The notes under the pieces are model-generated. The model saw nothing but the letters and a program-made list of their open reading frames with translations, did no database searches and was not told the DNA's origin. The translations under genes and the position numbers were made by a program. From assembly GCA_005798825.1 (NCBI GenBank), contig SYIL01000019.1, positions 1 through 45,733 of the forward strand: a DNA stretch of 45,733 bases, in the 5' to 3' direction. Of the stretch, positions 1 to 8,486 are shown piece by piece. Position 1 is the first letter of the stretch, and each line of letters starts with the position of its first letter. This DNA is from Bacteroidota bacterium. GTDB lineage: Bacteria > Bacteroidota > Bacteroidia > NS11-12g > UBA955.

Positions 1-69
1 ATTTTTACGGATTTTCGCAAGTGCACACAGCCTTCAAAAAAGAATAAAACACCCGACACACAAGCCAAC

Positions 70-107
70 CTCATAAAACAAAGAAACCGTTGCAGGACAA
101 CGGTTTC
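70..107 (-). terminator. Probable terminator downstream of tRNA-Ser
   Basis: A perfect 10-bp inverted repeat (83-92 with 98-107, 5-nt loop) lies about 34 nt past the 3' end of the minus-strand tRNA-Ser. Read on the minus strand it is followed by a T-rich stretch, TTTGTTTTAT. This fits an intrinsic terminator for the tRNA transcript, although the U-tract is interrupted. Confidence 0.5.
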
Positions 108-140
108 AAAGGAAATGAAACAATTTGAGATTGTATTGGG

Positions 141-225
141 CGGAGAGAGAGGGATTCGAACCCCCGGACCTATTACAGTCAACGGTTTTCAAGACCGCCG
201 CGTTCGACCGCTCTGCCATCTCTCC
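141..225 (-). tRNA. tRNA-Ser (anticodon UGA)
   Basis: On the minus strand an 85-nt cloverleaf can be folded. The 7-bp acceptor stem is GGAGAGA paired with TCTCTCC, the anticodon loop CTTGAAA carries TGA, the long variable arm is typical of class II serine tRNAs, and the T-arm contains GGTTCGAATCC. The discriminator base is G (141). The CCA end is not exactly encoded, as expected where CCA is added by nucleotidyltransferase. Confidence 0.95.
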
Positions 226-293
226 AATGAGGGTGCAAAATTAGGTGCTTAAAAGCGTTTTTCAATAAAAAATATCAAAAACAAATAAGATCA

Positions 294-707
294 CTACTCA
301 ATAAATTGTAGCACTATGTCCTGAATTAATTCTGGGTGCAAGCTACGAGATACGGGGCAAATATGTGTAATACGTTGGAGTCCTTCTTTCTGTCGGTCTG
401 AAGCATCTGCTGATAATTTAATCTGAATCAAGGCACTTATTTTTTCGATGCGCCTGGGATCAACACCCATTTGCTTGGTGGTATCGGCTTCGATGCTCAG
501 TATTTCAAATCCATTTGACTTTGCGTAAATACCCATTGTTGTAACAATGCAGGTTGTGAGACTCAATGCACATAGGTCTGTTGGTGAAAATGCCGATCCC
601 ATTCCTTGATTGTCGGTAGGGGCATCGGTAAAAATTTCAGTACCACTCTGCAAGTGCAGGTTGCTACAGCGGAGTTTTCCCAAATATTGGGTGGTTGCGG
701 TTGCCAT
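294..707 (-). CDS. OsmC/Ohr-family protein
   Basis: The 137-residue product belongs to the OsmC/Ohr family, small homodimeric thiol proteins that reduce organic or other hydroperoxides. Both family cysteines are visible: one in the helix segment ALSLTTCIVTTMG and one near the C-terminus in HICPVSRSLHPEL. The sequence is full length for the family. An upstream in-frame start would add 11 residues (position 740), but I prefer the ATG at 707 because a perfect TAnnTTTG box lies only 4 nt upstream of it and the family usually starts close to this point. It stands alone between two tRNA genes. Whether it is a peroxidase or a different OsmC subgroup cannot be told from sequence alone. Confidence 0.88.
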   Translation of the reverse strand: MATATTQYLGKLRCSNLHLQSGTEIFTDAPTDNQGMGSAFSPTDLCALSLTTCIVTTMGIYAKSNGFEILSIEADTTKQMGVDPRRIEKISALIQIKLSADASDRQKEGLQRITHICPVSRSLHPELIQDIVLQFIE

Positions 708-711
708 TCTA

Positions 712-719
712 CAAAAATA
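712..719 (-). promoter_or_regulatory. -7 promoter box of the OsmC gene
   Basis: TATTTTTG on the minus strand matches the Bacteroidota -7 consensus TAnnTTTG exactly. It ends 4 nt before the ATG at 707, so the transcript should start at or next to the start codon. No clear -33 TTG was found. Confidence 0.5.
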
Positions 720-825
720 GGGCAGGAGATCTCTATTCAATCATATTGTCTTTGATAACCGCATACAGCAAAAAATATTGATTTTACGCAGTCAAAGAAT
801 GCTTAATTTATTGCAGAAATAGAAC

Positions 826-865
826 CGTAAAAAACCCCTTTCAACGGAATGCCGAAAGGGGGTTT
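826..865 (-). terminator. Terminator downstream of tRNA-Cys
   Basis: On the minus strand an inverted repeat (832-842 with 854-865, one bulged C) with an 11-nt loop ends in GGGG followed by six T. It lies 7 nt past the tRNA-Cys 3' end and has the form of an intrinsic terminator for that tRNA. Confidence 0.6.
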
Positions 866-871
866 ACGTAG

Positions 872-942
872 AGGTCGGAAGCGGATTCGAACCGCTGTAA
901 AGGGTTTTGCAGACCCGTGCCTAGCCGCTCGGCCATCCGACC
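872..942 (-). tRNA. tRNA-Cys (anticodon GCA)
   Basis: A 71-nt cloverleaf on the minus strand begins GGTCGGA and ends TCCGACC plus discriminator U. The anticodon loop CTGCAAA carries GCA, and the T-arm contains GGTTCGAATCC. U as the discriminator base is the identity element of cysteine tRNAs. CCA is not encoded. Confidence 0.95.
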
Positions 943-1035
943 TTTTTAGGGAGTGCAAATATAGTAATAATAATATTTTTTTTACGGGGCACCCTAAAAT
1001 TACAATCAAACTCTTAAAAGCAATTCTTGGTGGGT

Positions 1036-2769
1036 TTACCAGACGCGTTTCCCATCAATATACGTGGCCACAGTTTTTGTTTTGAGCAATTTTTTCGCTT
1101 CTGTAGTCATCATATCTGTGTTGAGGACAACAAAATCTGCGAGTTTTCCTTCTTCTAAACTGCCCAACCGACTTTCATCAAAGTTAGCAAATGCTGCCCA
1201 TAGCGTCATTCCCCAAAGGGCTTGTTTTCTGGTTAATGCTTGATTTCCCATAAAAGGTTTGGGCAAATGTCCAGCCGCATCCATGCGTTGGGTGGCAGAA
1301 TAAAAGGTATGAATGGGCGATAAGCCCTCTACAGGAAAGTCTGTACCCAAGGCCAATAATTTTGATTGTTTCAATAAATCGGCATAGGCATACGCGCCCG
1401 AAATACTTTGGGCAGATTCGCCACACAATCGGGTTTCAGCCCAAAGCGCATCCGAGGTGGCATGAGTAGGTTGCACACTGGGAATTATACTTCGGTTTGC
1501 AAATAATTTTTGATCTTTCTGACTGACAATCTGGGCGTGTTCAATTCTCCAGCGTGCATCATATCCTTCAGGAATATTTTTATTAAATGACCTCAATGCG
1601 ATTGCATTGGCGCTGTCTCCAATTGCGTGGACACAAACTTGATACCCCCTCGACAACAACAATTGTTGAATGTAATCGAAGTTGGTATTCGACATCAATT
1701 GCAAACCCCGATATCCTTTTTGGCCACAATAATCTTTCTTCAATAACGCTCCACTCGATCCCAACGCACCGTCTAAATACAATTTCATAGAACGAACCGA
1801 TAGTTTCTCTGTTTGAATCATTCCATTTGTGGCTAAATAATATAAGTTTTCTTCGCTTTGGGAGAGCATGGCATAAATGCGCATATCCATTTCTCCACTT
1901 TCTTGCAATGACTTGATTAAATTGATATCAGACAGGCTAAGTCCAGCTTCATCAAGTGTTGTGAGACCCAAGGAGTAGCAATTTTTCAATCCTTTTTGGA
2001 GAGATAGTTTCCAAGATGAATAAGGCAAAACAGGAATTTTTGATTGAACAAAGTCGGCAGCCTGATCAATACAGATTCCAGAAAAATTACTTTTTTCACC
2101 CAATAAACCTGGAGACTTTATAAATAGTCCGCCATCAATCAGTGTATCAGTATTGAGTAAAAGCAATCTTTTGGCCGCAGAATTGATCCAGATGGCGTGA
2201 CCATCAATTCGTTTCAAACAGACGGGAACATCCGGAAAAGCCTTGTCAAGTTTATCCATGTTGGGGTAGGGTTTGTTGCTACCATCCATTGAGGTCCCAG
2301 GCCAATTGTTTTGGTCCCATCCTTGTCCAATGATCCAAGTCTCTTTATTTGTTTTTTGATATTTTTTTAATCGCTTTACAACTGCATCTTCCGACTTTGT
2401 TTCCCACAAATTCGCTTGGGTAAGACCACGACAATACGATAAGAAATGGCAATGTGCGTCGATGAATCCAGGATAGATATATTTCCCTTTGAATTCAATG
2501 CGTGTGGCTCCGGGGTAAATAGAATCAGCCACTTTGGCAGTACCCAAAAAAACGATCGTATTTTTTTTCACAACCATCGCCTCGACAATACCAAAAGCGG
2601 TATCTGATTGGTAAATTTTGTCGGCGGTGTAAAGGAAGGTCTCTTGGGTATTTTGGGCTTGCAGAAATAAAGGGATGAAAAACAGAACAAACAAAAGGAA
2701 TCTATTGCTGGAAGATTCGAAAACCTTGGCACTGTTTTTGGTGATTGTGGATATTAAATTGCAAATCAT
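1036..2769 (-). CDS. Secreted metal-dependent amidohydrolase (YtcJ-like, amidohydrolase family 3)
   Basis: This 577-residue protein has an N-terminal hydrophobic signal segment (FLLFVLFFIPLFLQAQ, about residues 24-39) followed by an amidohydrolase family 3 fold. The metal-binding HxH is at DAHCH (about residues 104-108). Further signature segments are LDGALGSSGA, VHAIGD, RIEHAQIV and GTDFPVEGLSP, the last with the catalytic Asp. Relatives hydrolyse N-formyl, amide or cyclic amide bonds; the substrate here is unknown. Translation could also begin at a GTG at 2799 that overlaps the divergent neighbour, but the ATG at 2769 avoids the overlap. Either start gives an unusually long region before the hydrophobic core. 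The signal sequence places it in the periplasm or outside the cell. Confidence 0.9.
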   Translation of the reverse strand: MICNLISTITKNSAKVFESSSNRFLLFVLFFIPLFLQAQNTQETFLYTADKIYQSDTAFGIVEAMVVKKNTIVFLGTAKVADSIYPGATRIEFKGKYIYPGFIDAHCHFLSYCRGLTQANLWETKSEDAVVKRLKKYQKTNKETWIIGQGWDQNNWPGTSMDGSNKPYPNMDKLDKAFPDVPVCLKRIDGHAIWINSAAKRLLLLNTDTLIDGGLFIKSPGLLGEKSNFSGICIDQAADFVQSKIPVLPYSSWKLSLQKGLKNCYSLGLTTLDEAGLSLSDINLIKSLQESGEMDMRIYAMLSQSEENLYYLATNGMIQTEKLSVRSMKLYLDGALGSSGALLKKDYCGQKGYRGLQLMSNTNFDYIQQLLLSRGYQVCVHAIGDSANAIALRSFNKNIPEGYDARWRIEHAQIVSQKDQKLFANRSIIPSVQPTHATSDALWAETRLCGESAQSISGAYAYADLLKQSKLLALGTDFPVEGLSPIHTFYSATQRMDAAGHLPKPFMGNQALTRKQALWGMTLWAAFANFDESRLGSLEEGKLADFVVLNTDMMTTEAKKLLKTKTVATYIDGKRVW

Positions 2770-2793
2770 TTTACTGCAAAATTCAACCAAACA

Positions 2794-3315
2794 ATGCACA
2801 AAAAGACGATTTACTTTACTATTTTATTTTTTTTTCTTATTTGTATTGCCCTAGGATTCTATTTATGGCATAAGCCCGCTGAAGTTAAAAGTCTGGGAAA
2901 ACCCGATTATGAGAAAAACCTGCTCGATTGGGTTGCCTCGCTTGATTCAGATCCCCATGCCGATCAAACATTTATGGCTTTCATAGGCAAATCTGTAAAA
3001 TTCAACGCGGTGGTTTCTGAAATTAAAGGAGATTCGAGCATTACCCTTCAATTGGAATCGGGTAAAGTAGGATTTTTGGTAGATGCCAATTTTGATGTAT
3101 CGATGAAAGAAGAGGTTGGATCGGTTTTGACTGGAGATTCGGTTACTTTGCAATGCGAATGCAATGCGTTGAATTTGCCGCAAAATACCGATGATTTGTT
3201 ATCAGAAAAATTGATGAAATTGGGTCGTTGTAATCTTTTAAAACGCAGCACAAGCGTTCCCGACTTGTCAAAATCACACGAACATGACACAATTTCCAAG
3301 AAATCAATTCCATGA
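2794..3315 (+). CDS. Membrane-anchored OB-fold protein (tRNA_anti-like)
   Basis: The 173-residue protein starts with one transmembrane helix (residues 5-24). It continues with a soluble domain resembling the tRNA_anti-like OB-fold proteins common in Bacteroidota: FIGKSVKFNAVVSEI, a short beta segment SITLQLESG, and VLTGDSVTLQCECN, followed by a short Lys/Ser-rich tail. No enzymatic motif is visible. It is divergent from the amidohydrolase, with only about 25 nt between the preferred starts. In related proteins the domain is annotated as a putative OB-fold lipoprotein of unknown role; here there is no lipobox, so it should be inner-membrane anchored with the domain in the periplasm. The function is unknown. 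Confidence 0.7.
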   Translation: MHKKTIYFTILFFFLICIALGFYLWHKPAEVKSLGKPDYEKNLLDWVASLDSDPHADQTFMAFIGKSVKFNAVVSEIKGDSSITLQLESGKVGFLVDANFDVSMKEEVGSVLTGDSVTLQCECNALNLPQNTDDLLSEKLMKLGRCNLLKRSTSVPDLSKSHEHDTISKKSIP

Positions 3316-3473
3316 GAAGACTTCCATATCGATTTTTTTCTCAAATTTTAGCAATACTAATCAATCCACAAGTCAAATTCCAGCACAAACACATACTCGC
3401 AAATACGCAATGATCCATTTGTGAAACAGACAAATCAAAATATTTTTAGAACTCAAATAACAAATAAACTATA

Positions 3474-4037
3474 ATGTCAACTCAAAAAATCCAAACCTAC
3501 TCCGCAATAATTTTTATTTATTGTTTTTTATTTTTTCAACAATCCACTGCCCAGGTTTTAAAAACTTCAACGGGCAATGTGTTTTTTAAAAGTAAAACAT
3601 TGAGCGAAGAATTTGTTGCAAATAATTCGCAAGTTTCGGTAGCCATTTCTCCCTCTAAAAATCAAATGCAATTCCGCGTTCCAATCAATGGTTTCCAATT
3701 TAAGTCGGCCCTTATGCAGAAACATTTCAACGAGAATTACATGGAGACTTCAAAATATCCCACTGGCGATTTTGTGGGTGAAATTAAGAATATTGGTGAT
3801 GTTAAATTTGAGAAAGAAGGAGAATACCCGGCAAATGTGGTTGGAAAACTCACGGTCCACGGTGTTACCAAAGAGATAAATACTTCAGGAACTATTGCAG
3901 TTAAAGCTTCGGGGATTGTGTTAAAATCAAGTTTTAAAATCAAATGTTCTGATTTTGGCATCAAGATCCCCCTATCATCAATCGATTCAATATCAGATGC
4001 TATTTCCATCGATGTAAATTGTGTATTGTCTCAATAA
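3474..4037 (+). CDS. YceI-like domain protein (periplasmic)
   Basis: The 187-residue precursor has a signal peptide ending near QQSTAQ (about residue 27). A single YceI-like lipocalin-type beta-barrel follows, of the family that binds polyisoprenoid or amphiphilic lipids in the periplasm. Diagnostic segments are FQFKSALMQKHFNENYMET, YPTGDFVGEI, and KLTVHGVTKEI, where LTVHGVTK is the strongest family signature. The length is normal. It is preceded by 158 nt without a gene (3316-3473) in which I see no promoter match. Many relatives are stress-induced or sit beside electron-transport genes, but the neighbours here give no such hint. Confidence 0.88.
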   Translation: MSTQKIQTYSAIIFIYCFLFFQQSTAQVLKTSTGNVFFKSKTLSEEFVANNSQVSVAISPSKNQMQFRVPINGFQFKSALMQKHFNENYMETSKYPTGDFVGEIKNIGDVKFEKEGEYPANVVGKLTVHGVTKEINTSGTIAVKASGIVLKSSFKIKCSDFGIKIPLSSIDSISDAISIDVNCVLSQ

Positions 4038-4220
4038 TTTTACACGCATTGCTGTAAAAACAATCTGAATGGCAATTGCTGGTGAATAAATACCCTATTG
4101 GAGCTGATTCTTTGGCAAACGCTTCGAAAATTTTTGGATTTTTTGTGTATTAATGGGTAAAGATTCTTTGAACAAGAAACCAGGTTTTTATAATGGGGTG
4201 GGGTTTAATGATTTTCAATT

Positions 4221-6650
4221 TTAAGGAATGCCATATTGGTAGGGGTTGCCTTTGAAGAGTCCAATTCTTCCGCGATTGGCATGGCTCACAAAACAGCGCA
4301 ATTGTGTCTGATGGTTCCAACCCTTGATATCAGACAATTTAATGGCATGGACTGCAGTGGGAAATCCCGCGGATGCAAAATCCAGAATATGGGTGATTCT
4401 CCAATCAATTTGTTTATCGCCATTCCACAATGATGTTTGAATTTCGCCACCACAACCAGAATCCACCAATACAATAATGATATCATTGGATTGTGGCTTG
4501 AATTCCGATAGAGAGAAGCTTTGTTGCAATTGGCGATAGGCGATGGGTTTGAATGGACTTTGTTTGTTGCTGGACTTCGGGCGTTTATTTCTCGAATGGG
4601 GTTGAGAATTGGATGAAATCAACACTTTGGAATTTTCAATCCGAAAAAGTAAAGCGTGTGTTTTAGCTAAATCATTGGCAGGGGTAGTTTTTTGAGCCAA
4701 GGGTATCGGGTTTGAGAATACTATCCATTCGCCGCCAATCAGAAATTCTTGTGGGCTCATGGGAGTCAAAGTTGTACCACATTGATTCGAAAAAATATGG
4801 GGGCAGGGGTGCTGATTGTTTCGGGGTGGAGAATATTGAAAATGGGCTTCTATTAGGGGCAAGAGCCATGGTTCAGCGCCCGATTGAAGTCCAAGAAACA
4901 AACTTGAATTGGGTTCTAGGGTGGATAGTTTGGCTTTCAATTTTTTAAGTGTAAAACCCGACGAATCATCCATGAGCCAAAACGGATAAGTATGAACCGG
5001 CATGGAGTTGTGCATTGCCAAATGTATGTTCGTTTTAAGTGCCGCTGACTCAACATTTTCGTGGATTGATTTGGTTTTTTGCAGGGTATTATTTTCTATT
5101 TTTATCGCATTGATACCTGGGTTAAGGTGATTGAAATGGTATCGATACACATCGGGTGGACCGGATATCCAGATTTGAAGCAAATTTGATCCAGTGGTTG
5201 ATGCTATTGAGTTTTGCTTGGGTTTGGGTTTGAACAGAGAGGCCTTTTCTGCAATTCGGTGATGGCTTCCCTTAAGTTCAAGGTTGAACCAAGATTTTTC
5301 TTGAATCGTATTGAACAACAATAAGATTGGCAATGCACAGGCACCTGAATGAGAAAGAATCACCCCGCCAAGCCTCATCCAGTATACTCCGGGTTTAACA
5401 ATATTGTTATTCTCTGTGCCCAAGTGACCGCCGCTCTCAGCCGCACCATTTTCTAACCCATTGGACTCACCTTTTCTTGTGGATTGTGTTTTCGTTGGTT
5501 TTAACAATCCAAGGAAACGGGAATGCATATTTTGTCGAATGAGGGTTAATCCCTGTGCGGCCGAAAATATCCAAAGGGGGGTAGCAAAGTATAAACTTGT
5601 ATCTTGCAATACGGGCATACGAAAAACCGAGTAGGTAAATCCCACTGAAAAGACAACGAAAAAGCCTAACAATCCCTGTATCGGTGCTTGTCTAAATACA
5701 AAGACGAGTTTTCTTGGTCTCGGGAGAAGGCTGGCCTGAAACGAATGGATTACAGTAAATGCAAGTGAGGTTAAAAGCAAAAGGGCAATCAGCCGATTAT
5801 TGCCACATATCCACAAGAAATAGTGGCTTAAGAAATCCATATTGGGTTTTGCCAACCATCCCAAACCTCCATGGTTTAATTGGGCAAAAAGTAGGGGCAA
5901 ATGGGGTAGGTATAATAAAAATGCAATGCTTAAGGGTAGAAATCGAATATAAGATGTATGCAATCCTTGTGTATGATTTGATTGGGGTACTGGATGCGTA
6001 TTATTTTTAAGAATATAAATAACAAACGCTGTTGCGGCTGTAAGCCCAGCAAAAAAATGAAAATAGGCGGCACCTGCTATGGCGGCGCCAAGGTGAAAAG
6101 AGAACCAGCCATATGGATAGGGTTTGGTGTATTTGGGATGTGTAATGGGAGTTTCTAACACCAGGTCCCAAGCACGTAAAACAAAAGGCATGGCGAAAAT
6201 ATAAGGCCGAATCCAAACCCCCAAACTCACTTGCCACCACATCAAGCCCATCAAGGTTACGACCCAGTAGGAGGTTTCAGGTCCCCATCGTTTTAGCGAC
6301 ATCGTATACAACTGCCACAGTGTAAACAAAGAAACCAATGCGCTGATGAAACGCAATGGAAAAACAGCATCCCCAAAGTACATCATCCAAAACCAAAGTA
6401 AGGTTTGTAATCCAGCCGGATGACCATCTGGCGCTACACCCAAGTGCAAGTGATCTGCCCATGTTTTGGCTGAGCTAGCCCTAAAAACTGCACTTAGCTC
6501 GTCGTATCCCCATTGCCTTTCATCTAAACGCCAAAAGCGTAAAAATATTAATCCAGCCAAAACGATAAACCATCCCAGCCGAAATCCCAAGGGAGCTAGC
6601 CGATAGGACAATTGGATTTCTTTGACTGCTTGATTGAGGGATTGAAGCAT
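4221..6650 (-). CDS. GT-C-type membrane glycosyltransferase with large soluble C-terminal domain
   Basis: The first ~450 of 809 residues contain about nine hydrophobic segments. The architecture is that of lipid-phosphate-sugar glycosyltransferases of the GT-C class (PMT/ArnT-like): an acidic pair in the first extracytoplasmic loop (WGYDELSAV, D50 E51), then DGHPAG (about residues 75-80) at the position of the family's HPP motif. From about residue 450 onward there is a ~360-residue region without membrane segments that I cannot assign; it probably lies in the periplasm. Such enzymes transfer sugar from a polyprenyl-phosphate donor to an envelope acceptor. The gene is isolated, with 183 nt before it (4038-4220) holding only a weak hairpin, so the acceptor is unknown. 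Confidence 0.72.
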   Translation of the reverse strand: MLQSLNQAVKEIQLSYRLAPLGFRLGWFIVLAGLIFLRFWRLDERQWGYDELSAVFRASSAKTWADHLHLGVAPDGHPAGLQTLLWFWMMYFGDAVFPLRFISALVSLFTLWQLYTMSLKRWGPETSYWVVTLMGLMWWQVSLGVWIRPYIFAMPFVLRAWDLVLETPITHPKYTKPYPYGWFSFHLGAAIAGAAYFHFFAGLTAATAFVIYILKNNTHPVPQSNHTQGLHTSYIRFLPLSIAFLLYLPHLPLLFAQLNHGGLGWLAKPNMDFLSHYFLWICGNNRLIALLLLTSLAFTVIHSFQASLLPRPRKLVFVFRQAPIQGLLGFFVVFSVGFTYSVFRMPVLQDTSLYFATPLWIFSAAQGLTLIRQNMHSRFLGLLKPTKTQSTRKGESNGLENGAAESGGHLGTENNNIVKPGVYWMRLGGVILSHSGACALPILLLFNTIQEKSWFNLELKGSHHRIAEKASLFKPKPKQNSIASTTGSNLLQIWISGPPDVYRYHFNHLNPGINAIKIENNTLQKTKSIHENVESAALKTNIHLAMHNSMPVHTYPFWLMDDSSGFTLKKLKAKLSTLEPNSSLFLGLQSGAEPWLLPLIEAHFQYSPPRNNQHPCPHIFSNQCGTTLTPMSPQEFLIGGEWIVFSNPIPLAQKTTPANDLAKTHALLFRIENSKVLISSNSQPHSRNKRPKSSNKQSPFKPIAYRQLQQSFSLSEFKPQSNDIIIVLVDSGCGGEIQTSLWNGDKQIDWRITHILDFASAGFPTAVHAIKLSDIKGWNHQTQLRCFVSHANRGRIGLFKGNPYQYGIP

Positions 6651-6694
6651 TTGCAGGTTTTATGTGTCTATTGACTAGGCAAGTGTATACTTCC

Positions 6695-7954
6695 TTAGGT
6701 CTTTTGTTTCGTCTTTTTGGCCGAAGGAAACAGAATATTGTTTAGTATGAGACGATATCCCGGACTGTTTGGATGCAAATTTAAATCAGTGGGCTGTTCC
6801 CCAATAAAATGTTGATAGTCTTCCGGATCATGGCCCCCATAAAACGTCCAGGTTCCTTTTCCCAGTTCTCCATGAAGGTAACGAGATTCATTGAGCAAGG
6901 CATTTTCTCCCATGACCAAGACATCACTTCGAACAAAATCCGAACGAAATGCCGTTGTTTGGCCCATAAATCCCTTGATGGTTTTGGTGTGATTTTGGCA
7001 TAGAATACTCGGTATCAAGTCCCATTTTGCAGAGTAATCAAACAGCGTGAATAAATCATCGGTTTCGCTTACCCGTCGAAAATATGGATCTACATCAATA
7101 TTACTGAACTCGTATTCAAAAGGATCTGTATTTAGTGTAAAATTTTTGAAGGCAAGGCATCGATCAAATTGCAATTTCGATTGTGCATTTGGATCAGCAG
7201 GGCTTCCATCAAAGAGTTCTTCGCAGATATCAGTTTCAGCTGCGGCCATAGCGATATCATATGTGTCAGTGGCGCTGCACATGGCAAACAAAAACCCGCC
7301 ACCCAATATAAAATTTCGAATTTTAAGGGCTGTTGCCAATTTCAACTCTCGGGCAGATGTGTAGCCCCGTTTTTTTGCCATTGCTTCCGCCTCTTCAACT
7401 TCTGCAATATACCAGGGAGCCGAATTGTAACTGCTGTAAAATTTTCCAAATTGACCTGTAAAATCTTCATGATGTAAGTGCAGCCAATCGTAATTGAGTA
7501 ATTTTTCATCCAAAACTTCATCATCAAATATTACATCATAAGGAATTTCGGCGTAGGTAAGAACCATTGTCACAGCGTCATCCCAAGGTTGTTTCGTTTT
7601 TGGAGAGTAAACGGCAATCTTGGGAGCATTTAGCAATTTAATGGTATTCATGTTCACAGAAGGATCCTGAATTTGGGTTATAATTGCATTGGCAGCACCC
7701 TCACTAATAACTTCATAATTCACCCCCCTAATCTTGCACTCTAGTTCGACATCCTTGGCATAATCAAACATAAAACTTCCCCCATTATAATTCAACAACC
7801 ATTGTATTTCTCGTTGTTTTTGTAGCATCCAAAACGCAATACCGTAGGCCTTTAGATGGTTTTTTTGGGAAGCATCCATTGGAATAATGATTTGAACCGC
7901 ACCCAACGAATGGGTCAAAATTAACAACAATCCAATAATCGCTGACCGAACCAT
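6695..7954 (-). CDS. Conserved secreted Bacteroidota protein (often labelled asparagine synthetase B)
   Basis: The 419-residue protein has a signal peptide (residues 1-19, ending SLGA) followed by IIIPMDASQKNHLKAYGIAFW and WLLNYNGGSF. These openings recur in a Bacteroidota protein group that databases often call asparagine synthetase B. It has neither an N-terminal catalytic Cys nor the ATP pyrophosphatase SGGxDS loop, so I consider that name wrong. The middle part (residues ~110-240, with VYSPKTKQPWDDAV, GGGFLFAMCSATDT) resembles glutamine-amidotransferase-like or ThuA-like folds, including a possible nucleophile elbow at AMCSA. The start overlaps the end of the crcB-like gene by 34 nt, so the two are probably co-transcribed. 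The role is unknown. Confidence 0.75.
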   Translation of the reverse strand: MVRSAIIGLLLILTHSLGAVQIIIPMDASQKNHLKAYGIAFWMLQKQREIQWLLNYNGGSFMFDYAKDVELECKIRGVNYEVISEGAANAIITQIQDPSVNMNTIKLLNAPKIAVYSPKTKQPWDDAVTMVLTYAEIPYDVIFDDEVLDEKLLNYDWLHLHHEDFTGQFGKFYSSYNSAPWYIAEVEEAEAMAKKRGYTSARELKLATALKIRNFILGGGFLFAMCSATDTYDIAMAAAETDICEELFDGSPADPNAQSKLQFDRCLAFKNFTLNTDPFEYEFSNIDVDPYFRRVSETDDLFTLFDYSAKWDLIPSILCQNHTKTIKGFMGQTTAFRSDFVRSDVLVMGENALLNESRYLHGELGKGTWTFYGGHDPEDYQHFIGEQPTDLNLHPNSPGYRLILNNILFPSAKKTKQKT

Positions 7955-8295
7955 ACCAGTGTAATTCCTAAAACAAAAGAAGATAAACCATTGGCTAAGG
8001 CCAATTTATATTTATTGTGTTGCAGATAAGTGAACAACTCAAAACCCAATGAAGCAAATGTGCTAAAACTCACCCCAAAGGCAAGTATCCAAAACAATTT
8101 AACAGATTGGTTCGCTGCTGGGAGCCATTTCCACAAAAAACCCGCAAGTAAACAAGCCATCAGATTTGTCAAAAATGTGGACTTGGTGGAAGAATGTGGA
8201 TCAAATGGCAAACAATGCGATAAACACCATCGCAAGAAGGTTACGCAGAAACCACCAACAATCAGGTATAATACCATAAAGGGCTTGATCATCAT
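7921..8295 (-). CDS. crcB: Divergent CrcB/Fluc-like small membrane protein
   Basis: The 124-residue protein has four predicted membrane helices and aligns with CrcB (Fluc) fluoride channels. The N-terminal GG-x4-6-R segment (VGGFCVTFLRWCLS), the conserved Asn (FLTNLMA) and the third-helix segment (FSTFASLGFE) are recognisable. Several signature residues differ: the Gly pair and Thr before the Phe box are VSF here, the second Phe of the box appears as Leu, and the NxxG helix glycine is Ala/Cys. CrcB channels export fluoride as dual-topology dimers; whether this one conducts fluoride is doubtful. No fluoride riboswitch is visible in the 190-nt divergent region upstream. Start choice between two adjacent ATG codons is open. 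Confidence 0.7.
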   Translation of the reverse strand: MMIKPFMVLYLIVGGFCVTFLRWCLSHCLPFDPHSSTKSTFLTNLMACLLAGFLWKWLPAANQSVKLFWILAFGVSFSTFASLGFELFTYLQHNKYKLALANGLSSFVLGITLVWFGQRLLDCC

Positions 8296-8392
8296 ACAAA
8301 GATGGATGCATATTTTTGCAAAACAGCTTATTCCTGGGTTTATTTTTTTTCACGGTTAGACAAAAAAAAGTGCTAATAAATTTTTTTTGGTG

Positions 8393-8400
8393 TATATTTG
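8393..8400 (+). promoter_or_regulatory. -7 promoter box upstream of rho
   Basis: TATATTTG matches TAnnTTTG exactly and lies 86 nt before the rho ATG, predicting a leader of about 80 nt. No good -33 TTG is visible; a T-rich run precedes the box. A long leader would leave room for Rho autoregulation. Confidence 0.4.
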
Positions 8401-8486
8401 TATCACGTTTGGGTATTGCGCGTCTGCAAACCCACATATTTCCTACTTAAATTACCCTTAAAACTTGTTGAATACGATTATCATTT

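Noticed and set aside
803-1085. Open frames on both strands across the tRNA-Cys gene
   Set aside because: They run through a well-formed tRNA and its terminator, have no recognisable motif and no promoter; they are chance frames.
4038-4059. Hairpin TTTTACA/TGTAAAA just after the yceI-type gene
   Set aside because: Only 7 bp, mostly A-T, with an 8-nt loop and no T-run on either strand; too weak to call a terminator.
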